A stretch of 33,895 nucleotides of DNA. Origin: an uncultured Lachnospiraceae bacterium (GTDB lineage: Bacteria; Bacillota; Clostridia; Lachnospirales; Lachnospiraceae). Below, piece after piece: positions 15,817 through 23,486 of this stretch. Numbering within the stretch: the first letter of the stretch is position 1; each line of letters starts with the position of its first letter. The stretch spans positions 1-33,895 of the forward strand of contig CADCIK010000054.1 in NCBI GenBank assembly GCA_902801415.1, in the 5' to 3' direction. The position numbers were made by a program, and so were the translations under genes. A model generated the notes under the pieces. The model was not told where the DNA came from. It saw nothing but the letters and a program-made list of their open reading frames with translations, and did no database searches.

Positions 15817-15948
15817 GTGGGCTACCCGCCGACTTCGTTTCGCATAGGGGACGGGGGGTATTCTGCTATCATTTTGATAAAACCACCCCATGCGGCGCTG
15901 AGCCGCGTAACGTGGAGCGGGTATAGAGCAAAAGGCAGGGAGGTCCCT
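15817..15948 (+). promoter_or_regulatory. Structured leader, candidate cis-regulatory RNA
   Basis: A long-range stem, TACCCGC (15823-15829) with GCGGGTA (15917-15923), can close two internal hairpins. One has GGGG/CCCC plus GGT/ACC (15853-15889, one bulged A) capped by TATCA/TGATA. The other is GCGGC/GCCGC (15892-15906). The ribosome binding site GGGAGG lies only about 13 nt beyond the closing stem. ACGTGG occurs on both sides (15815, 15910). The layout is riboswitch-like, but it matches no class I can name. Confidence 0.45.
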
Positions 15949-17568
15949 ATGATATCAGCGTTCAATAAGTCCGGGCAATTTGACCGCACATACAAACTAT
16001 GCTTCGAATCGGTCGATCAGACGGCCGATCGGGTTCAGAAATTTCTCGCCTATATCAAGGTGGAGAAGAACACCATGCTCCGCGTGAGGCTGTCCGTGGA
16101 GGAGGTTCTCCTGCGCTGGCTTGATGCCTTCCCTGAAGGGACGGAATTCAGGCTGACCATGGGTTCTCACTGGAACCGGCCCTTTATCGTCCTGAAACTC
16201 TGGGGCGAGGAAAGCAACCCGCTTCTCATCAAAGGCGACGAGGCAGGGATCTGGGCCAGTGACCTTCTGAGCGCCATCGGTCTGGTCCCCGTTTTCCGCT
16301 ATGTCAGCGGCTGCAATATCGTGCAGGTGCCGCTCAAGCGCCCCCACCGAAATCCGGGCGTCACTCTGCTCCTGTGCACGCTGGCCGGAGCATTCCTCGG
16401 CATTCTTCTGGACCTGGCCTTCTCCGCGGATCTCAAGCTCCTGATCACGAGCACGGTCCTGACGCCGCTCCAGGACGCCTTCATCCGCGTGCTCAACGCT
16501 GTATCCGCTCCGGTCATGTTCCTGTCGGTCCTGACGACTGTCTGCGGTGTGGGCAGCATTTCTGTCACAGGTAAATTCGGCAAGCGGATGGTCGCCCGCT
16601 TTCTTCTTTACAGTACGCTGTTCACTGTTGTATCCCTGTTTCTGTGCCAGTTTTTCTTCTCAGTCCCGGTCGGCAACGCCGCGATCTCACAAGGGGAAGT
16701 TTCCGGCGTTCTGGAGTTCTTTCTGGATGTCTTCCCGGGCGATATATTGTCGCCCTTTATCGAGGGAGACTTTACGCAGCTGATCGTGGTCGCCCTGGTA
16801 CTTGGCAATGCGTTTCTGATCGCCGGCACCAAAGTACAGACCCTCGTCACGCTGGTCGAAGAGGCCAACACGGCCGGCCTCGTTATCGCGGAGTGGATCG
16901 GGGACCTGTCACCCGGCTTCGTGGCGCTGCTCATCGTTCTCGGTATCCAGGACAGCACGATCCATATGCTGATCGGAATCTGGAAGCCCGCCCTGCTCAT
17001 CACTGTATTATCGCTGGCCGCGCTGGGGCTGAGAATGCTGCATATCAGTCTCCGCTACAAGGTGCCTCTGCGGACGCTGGCGGACAAGATGAAGGATTCT
17101 TTCCTGCTGTCCCTTAGGACCTTCTCTGTTGAGACCTCCTACACTGCCAACAAGACCTGCTGTGAGAAGAGACTGGGAATCGGCCGGCAGCTGACCGCAT
17201 ACGGCCTTCCGATCGGCCTCATCTGTTTCATGCCGGTCAGCACAGTCGCATCCACGATCCTGACCCTCTACGCCGCGGAATGCTATCACATTCCGGTCTC
17301 TCTTGTATGGATGGTCATGGCCCTTTTCCTTGCCGTCACACTGGCTGCCGCAGGGCCGCCGACCGCAGGAATCGGTATCCTGACATATACTGTCATGTTC
17401 AGCAGGCTGGGAATCCCCGCACAGGCGCTGACCATCGTGCTTGCGGGCGATATCCTCATGGGCTTTGTGATCTATCCGGTCAACCAGGCTATGCTGCAGC
17501 TTCAATTGATCTTAGAGGCAGACGGATTGGGACTTTTGAAGCACAATATTCTGCAAACTGATCAGTAA
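15949..17568 (+). CDS. Dicarboxylate/amino acid:cation symporter (SLC1-like) with N-terminal GHKL-like domain
   Basis: 539 aa from ATG 15949, which follows AGGGAGG at ideal spacing; the frame is open further upstream but that part is leader. Residues about 10-128 are a soluble domain with RLSVEEVLLRWLDAF (47-61) and a beta strand pair that resembles a GHKL/histidine-kinase-type ATP-binding fold. The usual Asn of the N-box is replaced, so ATP binding is doubtful. From about 135 to 530 it is an SLC1-type transporter: hydrophobic segments, re-entrant-loop-like PVSTVASTILTLY, and AAAGPPTAGIGILTYTVMFSRLGIP near the C-terminus, followed by GDILMGFVIYPVN. It probably carries an organic acid or amino acid with Na+ or H+. 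The SDR gene follows after 61 nt. Confidence 0.82.
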   Translation: MISAFNKSGQFDRTYKLCFESVDQTADRVQKFLAYIKVEKNTMLRVRLSVEEVLLRWLDAFPEGTEFRLTMGSHWNRPFIVLKLWGEESNPLLIKGDEAGIWASDLLSAIGLVPVFRYVSGCNIVQVPLKRPHRNPGVTLLLCTLAGAFLGILLDLAFSADLKLLITSTVLTPLQDAFIRVLNAVSAPVMFLSVLTTVCGVGSISVTGKFGKRMVARFLLYSTLFTVVSLFLCQFFFSVPVGNAAISQGEVSGVLEFFLDVFPGDILSPFIEGDFTQLIVVALVLGNAFLIAGTKVQTLVTLVEEANTAGLVIAEWIGDLSPGFVALLIVLGIQDSTIHMLIGIWKPALLITVLSLAALGLRMLHISLRYKVPLRTLADKMKDSFLLSLRTFSVETSYTANKTCCEKRLGIGRQLTAYGLPIGLICFMPVSTVASTILTLYAAECYHIPVSLVWMVMALFLAVTLAAAGPPTAGIGILTYTVMFSRLGIPAQALTIVLAGDILMGFVIYPVNQAMLQLQLILEADGLGLLKHNILQTDQ

Positions 17569-17629
17569 ATCTCCTTTTCATGGTAAAATATAGACAGCAG
17601 GATTTGTTTTACTCGAAAGGAGACATCTT

Positions 17630-18418
17630 ATGGATCTACATCTGAAAGACAAAGTTGTATTAGTCACCGGAGGCACAGGCGGAATCGGTACGGCGATCGT
17701 AAAGGGCTTCCTCAAAGAAGGCGCGAAGGTTGCGTTCTCATCCACGAGACAGACCAAGATCGATGCCCTGATGCCCACCCTGGAGGCAGAGGAAGGCCAG
17801 GTCGCGGGATTTGTCGCCGACATGACCAAGGAAGAAGACATCAAAAACCTGGTTGAAAACGTCAAGAATCACTTCGGCACCATTGATATCGTAGTTCCCA
17901 ACGCGGGATATGAGGGAAAGGCACATCCCGTACAGGACATGACACTGGAGCTCTTTGAGCAGACCTACATGCTCAACGTATTCGCTGTTATGCTCATGAT
18001 GAAATACACGGCTCCCATTCTCATCGAGAAGAAGTCCGGCGCCGTCGTCGTGATCGCGTCCGCAGCAGCATACGAGCCCACAGCAGGCAACAGCGCCTAT
18101 GTATCTTCCAAATATGCCGTAGCCGGCCTCACCAAGTGTATCGCCATGGAGCTCGGCCCGGTGGGCATACAGGTCAACTATGTCTGCCCCGGCCCCGTCG
18201 ACACGCCTATGATGCTCCGCATCGAGAAGGATTTCTTCGGCGACACCATGACCCACGAAGAGGCTATGGCAATGCTGGCAGGCACTTACGCGATGGACAA
18301 GAGATATGCCAAGCCCGAGGAGATCGCGAACGCGGTCCTCTATCTCTCCTCCGATGTTTCCGCGCACACCGCCGGAATGGGCATGCACATCGATTCCAAG
18401 GTCTCCCCGACCAGCTGA
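17630..18418 (+). CDS. SDR-family NAD(P)-dependent oxidoreductase
   Basis: 262-aa short-chain dehydrogenase/reductase. The cofactor motif TGGTGGIG is at 13-20, NAG at 91-93, and the catalytic set is S144 (possible), Y157 and K161 in SAYVSSKYA. The Pro-Gly region CPGPVDTPMM after the catalytic site is typical. The substrate is unknown. A good ribosome binding site (AAAGGAG) precedes ATG 17630. A weak extended -10 (TGGTAAAAT, 17581-17589) may give it its own promoter. It ends at a strong terminator. Confidence 0.9.
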   Translation: MDLHLKDKVVLVTGGTGGIGTAIVKGFLKEGAKVAFSSTRQTKIDALMPTLEAEEGQVAGFVADMTKEEDIKNLVENVKNHFGTIDIVVPNAGYEGKAHPVQDMTLELFEQTYMLNVFAVMLMMKYTAPILIEKKSGAVVVIASAAAYEPTAGNSAYVSSKYAVAGLTKCIAMELGPVGIQVNYVCPGPVDTPMMLRIEKDFFGDTMTHEEAMAMLAGTYAMDKRYAKPEEIANAVLYLSSDVSAHTAGMGMHIDSKVSPTS

Positions 18419-18448
18419 TCGGTCCTGCTGCCGCATAAGTGAACCCGA

Positions 18449-18491
18449 TAAAAAACGCCCGATGGTCTATTACGACCACCGGGCGTTTTTT
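18449..18491. terminator. Bidirectional terminator
   Basis: AAAAAACGCCCG and CGGGCGTTTTTT pair, followed inwards by TGGTC/GACCA with one mismatch and a TATTAC loop. It ends the plus-strand SDR gene and the minus-strand HAD-RidA-PanE-CinA-like run. Confidence 0.9.
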
Positions 18492-18505
18492 GTTCAGTTC
18501 AATTA

Positions 18506-19013
18506 TCATTCAGTTTCTGCAAGCTTCGCGATCAGAACTTTGTAGACTTCTTCCGCCACCGCCAGCTTGTACATAAGCCTTGAGGGCTGCGGTTCGAGTT
18601 CCAGATGGAATGATTCAATGACCGGCTGATCGGCCATCGTTCCGTCTTCGCTGCCAATTCCGTTATGCATCCCTATGGCAAAATATACCTGTCCGGGCAC
18701 CGACGCCTCCGGATTGGCCGGGTCTACATTGCCCATAGTCCCCGTGACGCCAATCCCGATCTGCGCGTTATAGGCCTTCATGCAGGCTGACGCCATCGCC
18801 TCCGCAGTCTCCCGGGAATAGACTGTATACTTTTCTATGGTCTCCGCAGGGACTCCCTGCAGTATTTTGGCCTCGTTGCTGTATGTGATAAAAGCACCTT
18901 TAAGGACTGCCGAAGAGCCCTCCCTCCATGGTCGTGATGGTGTATTTCCTGTCGATCAGGAGCTTAGTGAGTCTGCGATAATGTTCGCGGATTTCCTGTT
19001 CATTGTAGTTCAT
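18506..19013 (-). pseudogene. CinA-like (nicotinamide-nucleotide amidase domain) gene broken by an internal deletion
   Basis: The first part starts at ATG 19013 after GGAAGGAAG: MNYNEQEIREHYRRLTKLL, then the strand KYTITTME, and meets a stop at 18900-18902 after 37 codons. The rest continues in another frame as EGSSAVLKGAFITYSNEAKI, then the CinA-type signature GIGVTGTMGN and the C-terminus at 18506. Family members have about 17 more residues between TTME and EGSS (the segment around ESCTxGxIASLITDT, with the catalytic Ser). The bases ATGGAGGGAGGGC at the join contain short GGAG repeats, which fits a deletion between repeats. The C-terminal 96 aa alone form an open frame that starts at an internal ATG (18796). 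The gene is probably non-functional. Confidence 0.8.
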
Positions 19014-19078
19014 TGGAATCTTCCTTCCGGAGCTTATACTGCCTGCATTTCCTTATCCGGAGTTCTTCTGCTTAGAAT

Positions 19079-20020
19079 TCAGTCAAACTTCCCGTCGTTC
19101 TTCTCCTCCAGCGCCTTGATCGCATGGTAAGCAAATGCCGCGTAGGGCACTTCTATGCCGACTTCCGCCGCCTTGCGCATGAGCACGCCGGTAAACATAT
19201 CGATCTCCGTGTGCCGCCCGGCATCCAGATCCTGCAGCGTGGAAAAGCGCGCCGTCGGAGCACAGCTGTCCCAGGCGAGTGACGGCTTGGGAACTTCAAT
19301 ACCCAGTGCCGCGCCGACCCTGGTCACTTCCTCAAACAGCCTGTCGCGCAGAAACGCCACATGCGGCGAGTCAAAATATGCCCTGAACGGCACGCTGAGA
19401 ACAGCCTGCGGAAGATTGTAGCAGATGTTGGACGCGTATTTGGCCCACTGGTCCTGCAGAATATCCTCCACGAAGTAGACACTGCAGGTCGTACCCGCAA
19501 AGAGCTCCTCGATCGCTTTGATGCGCTCACTCTTGACCGGGGAGCCTTTCTCACCCAGATAGATGCCCCACTTGATCGCAGGATCAAAGGTCACAACGTC
19601 ACGCCCCTCTTCGTTCTTTCTGCGCTCGGAACTGACGCGCATCAGAGAATAGACAATCTGTGAGGGGTCAATGACCTGTGCGATCTTTTCCTCCGAGTCG
19701 ATGCCGTTGAGGAGGGACAGCACAACTGTACCGGGGGCGCAGATCGTGCGAATATCCTCCAGCACGCCGTCCAGCGCTGTGTACTTGACCGCGACCAGCA
19801 GCAGGTCCACGCCTTTTGCCTCTTCAGGCGTGCACACGCGGGGACGCAGTGTCACTGTCTCTTTCTTGTTATTGACCAGTATTCCGTCTCTCTCCAGGCG
19901 CTCTTTGCGGGCGCCGTCCGCGACTATGCAGAAATCAATATCCTTCTTTCCTGTCAGCGCGTAGGCTATAAAGGAGCCTACCGCGCCTGCCCCGATCAGG
20001 GCTGCCGACCGGATTTCCAT
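19079..20020 (-). CDS. panE: Ketopantoate reductase family protein (PanE/ApbA-like)
   Basis: 313 aa. The NADP-binding loop GAGAVG is at 10-15. The central KYASNICYN pattern holds the Lys and two Asn of the Kx3Nx3N family signature, and SLAWDSCAPTARFSTLQDLDAGRHTEID matches the PanE C-terminal domain. It probably reduces 2-ketopantoate or a related 2-keto acid with NADPH; many paralogues have other substrates. I chose ATG 20020 because AGGAGG lies 5 nt before it; a GTG at 20041 overlaps the RidA stop and is less likely. It follows ridA with a 17-nt gap. Confidence 0.88.
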   Translation of the reverse strand: MEIRSAALIGAGAVGSFIAYALTGKKDIDFCIVADGARKERLERDGILVNNKKETVTLRPRVCTPEEAKGVDLLLVAVKYTALDGVLEDIRTICAPGTVVLSLLNGIDSEEKIAQVIDPSQIVYSLMRVSSERRKNEEGRDVVTFDPAIKWGIYLGEKGSPVKSERIKAIEELFAGTTCSVYFVEDILQDQWAKYASNICYNLPQAVLSVPFRAYFDSPHVAFLRDRLFEEVTRVGAALGIEVPKPSLAWDSCAPTARFSTLQDLDAGRHTEIDMFTGVLMRKAAEVGIEVPYAAFAYHAIKALEEKNDGKFD

Positions 20021-20037
20021 TTCAACCTCCTGCTTCT

Positions 20038-20406
20038 TCACGCCTCAGCGATGCACTCGATCTCGCAGAGCGCTCCCTTGGGAAGGTCCTTTACTGCCAC
20101 GCAGCTTCTGGCGGGCTTGGAAGTGAAGTACTTGGCGTACACTTCATTAAAAGCAGCAAAATCAGCGATCTCAGCGAGGAAACAGGTCGTCTTGACAACC
20201 TTGTCCGCGGAAGAGCCTGCCGCCTCGAGAATAGCAAGAACGTTCTTGCAGCTCTGCTCAGTCTGCGCGGCAATGCCTTCCGGCATCTGGCCTGTCGCGG
20301 GGATGATCGGGATCTGGCCGGATGTGTAGACCATTCCGTTTACGATAAATCCCTGGGAATAAGGGCCGATAGCTCCGGGTGCGTTGTTTGTGCTGATCAC
20401 TTTCAT
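20038..20406 (-). CDS. ridA: RidA family enamine/imine deaminase
   Basis: 122 aa, the usual size. RidA trimers hydrolyse reactive 2-aminoacrylate-type enamines made by PLP enzymes. The family residues Y16 (GPYSQG), R100 (PARSCVAV) and the C-terminal Glu near 115 (LCEIECIAEA) are present, so activity is plausible. The ribosome binding site is AAGGAGG before ATG 20406. It lies between the truncated HAD gene and the PanE-like gene on one strand. Confidence 0.92.
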   Translation of the reverse strand: MKVISTNNAPGAIGPYSQGFIVNGMVYTSGQIPIIPATGQMPEGIAAQTEQSCKNVLAILEAAGSSADKVVKTTCFLAEIADFAAFNEVYAKYFTSKPARSCVAVKDLPKGALCEIECIAEA

Positions 20407-20446
20407 TGTTTTATTTCCTCCTTATCGGTTGATAACTTCTTTTGTG

Positions 20447-20516
20447 CCGGCTTCCGCCTTCTGTTTTGACCGGTTGCTGCCTTCTTACTGTCCGGCTGCC
20501 TTTTGATGATTGGCTG
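20447..20516. repeat. Imperfect short tandem repeat in the HAD-ridA spacer
   Basis: CCGG followed by TGCTGCCTTCT-like sequence recurs at 20447, 20470 and 20492, a period of about 22-23 nt, with a weaker fourth piece at about 20511. The copies are degenerate. After the HAD stop codon the same frame stays open for 37 lysine-rich codons up to ridA, which may be chance. Confidence 0.4.
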
Positions 20517-21119
20517 CTAACCTCTGTCATGCAGCCATGCGATCAGGTCGTTCAATGAAGGCAGGATCGCCGCCGCTTTCTGCCGCATCTCCTCATTGGG
20601 TGCGAGCCGGTCGGGCACCATGACAGGCTGCATGCCTGCGTCAAAAGCCGCCCGGATGCCGTTGTGGGAGTCCTCGATGACGTATGTCTCCTTGAATTCT
20701 TCCGACGAAATGCCCATCTGCGCCGCGCAGGTGAGGAAGATCTCCGGATCCGGCTTTCCATGCGACACCATATCTCCGCTCACGATCACGTCAAAATATC
20801 GCAGCACGTCGTGCCTCTGCAGTACCTTGTCGATCATCCGTCTCGGTGAAGAGGAAGCCAGTCCCACGGGAATCTCCTGCCCTTTGAGATATTGCAGGAT
20901 CTCCTTTGCTCCCGGTTTCAGCTGCATCTGCCCGGTCTCGACCACATTGGCAAAGTAGTCCCTGCAGGCCTTGTAGGTCCTGTCCATGTCAAACTGCGGC
21001 AGATGCCCGAAAGTCTCCGTCATGATCCTGCGCTCCTGGTCGTCCGTGACGCCTGTGGCGAGATCCACTGCCCTTCTCATATCGTCCTCGGGAAGGCCAT
21101 AGAGCTCCGCAATATTCAT
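20517..21119 (-). CDS. HAD-like hydrolase lacking its N-terminal nucleophile motif
   Basis: 200 aa, from the beta-phosphoglucomutase-like branch of the HAD superfamily. Motif II Ser is near 89-91 (ASSSPRRM), motif III Lys at 122 (GKPDPEIF) and motif IV Glu-Asp at 149-150 (VIEDSHNG). Family members begin with the strand FDMDGVL (motif I) about 25-30 residues before the point where this protein starts. Here ATG 21119 has a clear AAGGAG and a promoter only about 30 nt away, and the frame upstream is closed by a stop, so the catalytic Asp pair is absent. It may be a truncated gene or a non-catalytic form. First gene of the run to the CinA-like pseudogene. Confidence 0.75.
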   Translation of the reverse strand: MNIAELYGLPEDDMRRAVDLATGVTDDQERRIMTETFGHLPQFDMDRTYKACRDYFANVVETGQMQLKPGAKEILQYLKGQEIPVGLASSSPRRMIDKVLQRHDVLRYFDVIVSGDMVSHGKPDPEIFLTCAAQMGISSEEFKETYVIEDSHNGIRAAFDAGMQPVMVPDRLAPNEEMRQKAAAILPSLNDLIAWLHDRG

Positions 21120-21152
21120 AGACGCTCTCCTTATCTTCGTCCATTATACACG

Positions 21153-21158
21153 ACTTTA
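21153..21158 (-). promoter_or_regulatory. Promoter of the HAD-ridA-panE run
   Basis: TATAAT on the minus strand, with no good -35 17 bp upstream (TTTTTT). The start would lie near 21146, leaving a short leader with AAGGAG before ATG 21119. It sits just behind the terminator of the glucitol operon. Confidence 0.5.
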
Positions 21159-21175
21159 CAACCACAAAAAAGGCA

Positions 21176-21214
21176 GCAGCCTTGAAAGGGGAGAGGCTGC
21201 TGCCGGAAAGGATG
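21176..21214 (-). terminator. Terminator of the glucitol PTS operon
   Basis: On the minus strand GGCAGCAGCC and GGCTGCTGCC form a perfect 10-bp stem around a 13-nt loop, followed by TTTTTT. It lies 46 nt after the srlE stop codon. Confidence 0.92.
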
Positions 21215-21259
21215 ATTGTGACTTCCTGATAGGTACTTATGGATTTGTGTGCGATCGGA

Positions 21260-22285
21260 TTATGCTGCTGCGTAAAGTCCGATGCTTGCTACGAAAGCGA
21301 TGAGTACGCGAACCCAGCTTGTGATGAAGCGGGAGTACATGACGGATACAACACCGACCTCAACGGTCTCTGTCTCAGCTTCTGCAAGGCCAAGGCCTAC
21401 AGGGATGAAGTCGCAGGCTGCGTGGCAGTTCAGTGCGAACAGACCGACCAGTGCAAGTGTAGGAGAAATTCTGCCGGCTGCGATCTCAGCGCCCATGATA
21501 CCGCCGAGGATCTGGGAGATAACAGCGCCGGGTCCGAGGATTGCGGACAGACCGGGGATCGAGCAGACGATACCGAGGATCAGAAGTCCTACGAAGTTGC
21601 CCAGCAGGGGCTGAAGCAGTGTGGAGAAGAAGTTACCAAAGCCTGTGCCGTTGATGATACCGATCAGCAGGGATACGAAGCCCATGAAAGGAAGCAGTGT
21701 GGTGATGCAGGTCTGAACGGCGTCACGAGCTGCCTGGTTGAATGTTGCGACAACCTTACCTGCGCCAAGACCGATCTTAGCCAGTGCGTTGCCTTTTCCG
21801 TTCTCAGCCATCTGCTCGGAGAGCTTCTTGCTGGTGTCGATGCCGCCCTTCTTCTCGGGAGCGGGAGCTGCCTCTTCTACAGGAGCTGCCTCTACGGGAG
21901 CTGCGGAGCCGTCTGCCAGAGCGATTGTGGCATTGGTAACGCCGGATACGTAGATGTCTTCTTTGATGTACTGTGCCAGCGGGCCTGCCTTACCAACGGG
22001 GTTGATGTTGATGGTAGGGATCCTCTTCTTGGGATAGAGGCCGCAGCGAAGTGTGCCGCCGCAGTCGATGATCACGAGTGCAAGCTGATCTTCAGGGCAG
22101 CTTGTCTTGAAGCCGTTTACGGGCTCAAGTCCGGAAAGCTCAACGATCTTGTCGAGGATCTCAGGAGCAACGCCGCCGCCTGTGATGTACATAACTTTGT
22201 TCTTCTGCTCTGTGCCCTGGATCGTAAGGGGGCCGCCAAATCCGCCTGAACCTTTTTCTACACGAATTGCTCTATACTCTGCCAT
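21260..22285 (-). CDS. srlE: PTS glucitol/sorbitol transporter subunit IIB(C)
   Basis: 341 aa from ATG 22285 (MAEYRAIRV), which follows AGAGG; the frame is open 13 codons further but the conserved start is here. The cytoplasmic IIB domain (1-120) holds IDCGGTLRCGLYPKKRIPTI (73-92), where the Cys of DCGG is the phosphorylation site. A Pro/Ala linker (about 126-147) leads to the IIC part (about 165-341) with four or more membrane segments. It passes phosphate from IIA to sorbitol during uptake. It follows srlA; all gut genes share one strand. Confidence 0.92.
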   Translation of the reverse strand: MAEYRAIRVEKGSGGFGGPLTIQGTEQKNKVMYITGGGVAPEILDKIVELSGLEPVNGFKTSCPEDQLALVIIDCGGTLRCGLYPKKRIPTININPVGKAGPLAQYIKEDIYVSGVTNATIALADGSAAPVEAAPVEEAAPAPEKKGGIDTSKKLSEQMAENGKGNALAKIGLGAGKVVATFNQAARDAVQTCITTLLPFMGFVSLLIGIINGTGFGNFFSTLLQPLLGNFVGLLILGIVCSIPGLSAILGPGAVISQILGGIMGAEIAAGRISPTLALVGLFALNCHAACDFIPVGLGLAEAETETVEVGVVSVMYSRFITSWVRVLIAFVASIGLYAAA

Positions 22286-22394
22286 TTTATTTTCCTCTCT
22301 TTCTATCTCTCGATTCTCGCTCACATTGGTGAGCCGGTAAATTCAAATGTTATGGATCTTAGTGCGTCAGTCTGTAATGGCTTCTATAGCCTTA

Positions 22395-22943
22395 TCAGTG
22401 TGTCTTGAGCTCTTTGCTGAGCTGGATGCCCTGCTGCTTCTGAACGAATGCGGTTGTGAAATCGGTTGCCCATCCGGAGATGAAGTTTGCTACGAAACCG
22501 ACCAGCATGTAACGAAGTGCAAGGGGTGTAGCGTCAAGTCCGAGTGCTGTAACACCCTGTGCGATTCCGAGGTAGATCAGGATCTCGGAAGGGTTGATGT
22601 GAGGGAAAATACCGCTGTTGGTGTGGCAGTGGTAACTTGCTGCAGCGTAGTAGCTGGGCTTGTAGAACTCAGGCATGAACTTGCCCATGGAGAGTGCCAT
22701 CGGGTTGCCGAGCATGAATGCGCTGATCCAGGGAAGTACTGCGTAACGAAGAATGGGGTTGCTTGTGCAGACCTTTGCGACTACTTCGATTCTCTCGTCA
22801 CCGATCAGTGCGATGACTGCGTTCATCATGATGAGGAGCATCAGGATGGTGGGGATGATTCCGGTCACCCAACCCATGAACTGCTGACCGCCGAGCTGGA
22901 AAACACCCATGAATGCCGAAGCAAATTTTACTAAAAAATCCAT
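22395..22943 (-). CDS. srlA: PTS glucitol/sorbitol transporter subunit IIC
   Basis: 182-aa membrane subunit that forms the sorbitol channel with the IIBC protein. It matches the E. coli SrlA pattern in the strongly conserved stretches MGKFMPEFYKPSYYAAASYHCH (residues about 86-107), FPHINPSE, and the C-terminal GWATDFTTAFVQKQQGIQL. Four hydrophobic segments are visible. It starts 1 nt after the gutM stop codon, with only AAGGCGG as ribosome binding site, so coupling is likely. Confidence 0.93.
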   Translation of the reverse strand: MDFLVKFASAFMGVFQLGGQQFMGWVTGIIPTILMLLIMMNAVIALIGDERIEVVAKVCTSNPILRYAVLPWISAFMLGNPMALSMGKFMPEFYKPSYYAAASYHCHTNSGIFPHINPSEILIYLGIAQGVTALGLDATPLALRYMLVGFVANFISGWATDFTTAFVQKQQGIQLSKELKTH

Positions 22944-22944
22944 A

Positions 22945-23391
22945 TTATACCGCCTTTCTTAAAATCCTTGTTTGTGAAATTCTTTTTTCAAGCGGAGTCG
23001 GAGCTGCTGTTTCGGGGACCAGTTCACCGGCCTGGTATTTTCTGTAGGTGAGCGCCGCATCTGCGATCGCTTTGCGCAGGTTCCGGTGATTTTTGGGACC
23101 GTCCTCTTCGGTGAGATCTCCGATGTAGCGTCCTTCAAAACCGTTCAGGTCCTTAAACCTTGTAAATGCGGTGACGCCTTCGAGCTTTTTGCCCTCCTGG
23201 ATGATCCCGTCCTCGTCGATCCGGAACATCACGATGGCGCCTGCGTGAAATCCGCCTGATTTTCTTCCAAAAGCAACTTTGCCTTTCCGGCGAAGCTTTA
23301 TGAACTCATTGTTGAGATGCTTCATCTGCATGAAACTGAAGAATCCCTGCAGCGCGAATGCGATTCCCGCGACGATGATCACTGCCAGCAT
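22945..23391 (-). CDS. gutM: GutM-type regulator of the glucitol operon
   Basis: 148 aa. An N-terminal hydrophobic helix (1-20) is followed by a small basic/mixed domain with KLRRKGKVAFGRKSGGFHAGAIVMFRIDEDG. This is the hallmark of the glucitol operon activator family. It may be membrane-tethered and pass a signal about sorbitol uptake to transcription. The E. coli form is about 119 aa; the extra residues are at the C-terminus. The ribosome binding site GGAGG precedes ATG 23391. It sits between the SDR and srlA genes. Confidence 0.88.
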   Translation of the reverse strand: MLAVIIVAGIAFALQGFFSFMQMKHLNNEFIKLRRKGKVAFGRKSGGFHAGAIVMFRIDEDGIIQEGKKLEGVTAFTRFKDLNGFEGRYIGDLTEEDGPKNHRNLRKAIADAALTYRKYQAGELVPETAAPTPLEKRISQTRILRKAV

Positions 23392-23486
23392 GTTCCGACC
23401 TCCGTTTCTGTTTTTTGGCTGCTGTTTATTTCAGTGCTTTTATTGTTTCAGTGCTGTGGTCAGCTCTGTTGTTTTCTCAGGTTCGA

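Noticed and set aside
15817-15948. Known riboswitch (Mn2+, guanidine, ZTP, fluoride, THF)
   Set aside because: The conserved core bases of those classes, as I recall them, are not present; only the stem layout is riboswitch-like.
21239-22249. Long plus-strand frame opposite srlE
   Set aside because: Translation is Cys/Asp-rich without motifs, while the minus strand gives a full glucitol IIBC protein.
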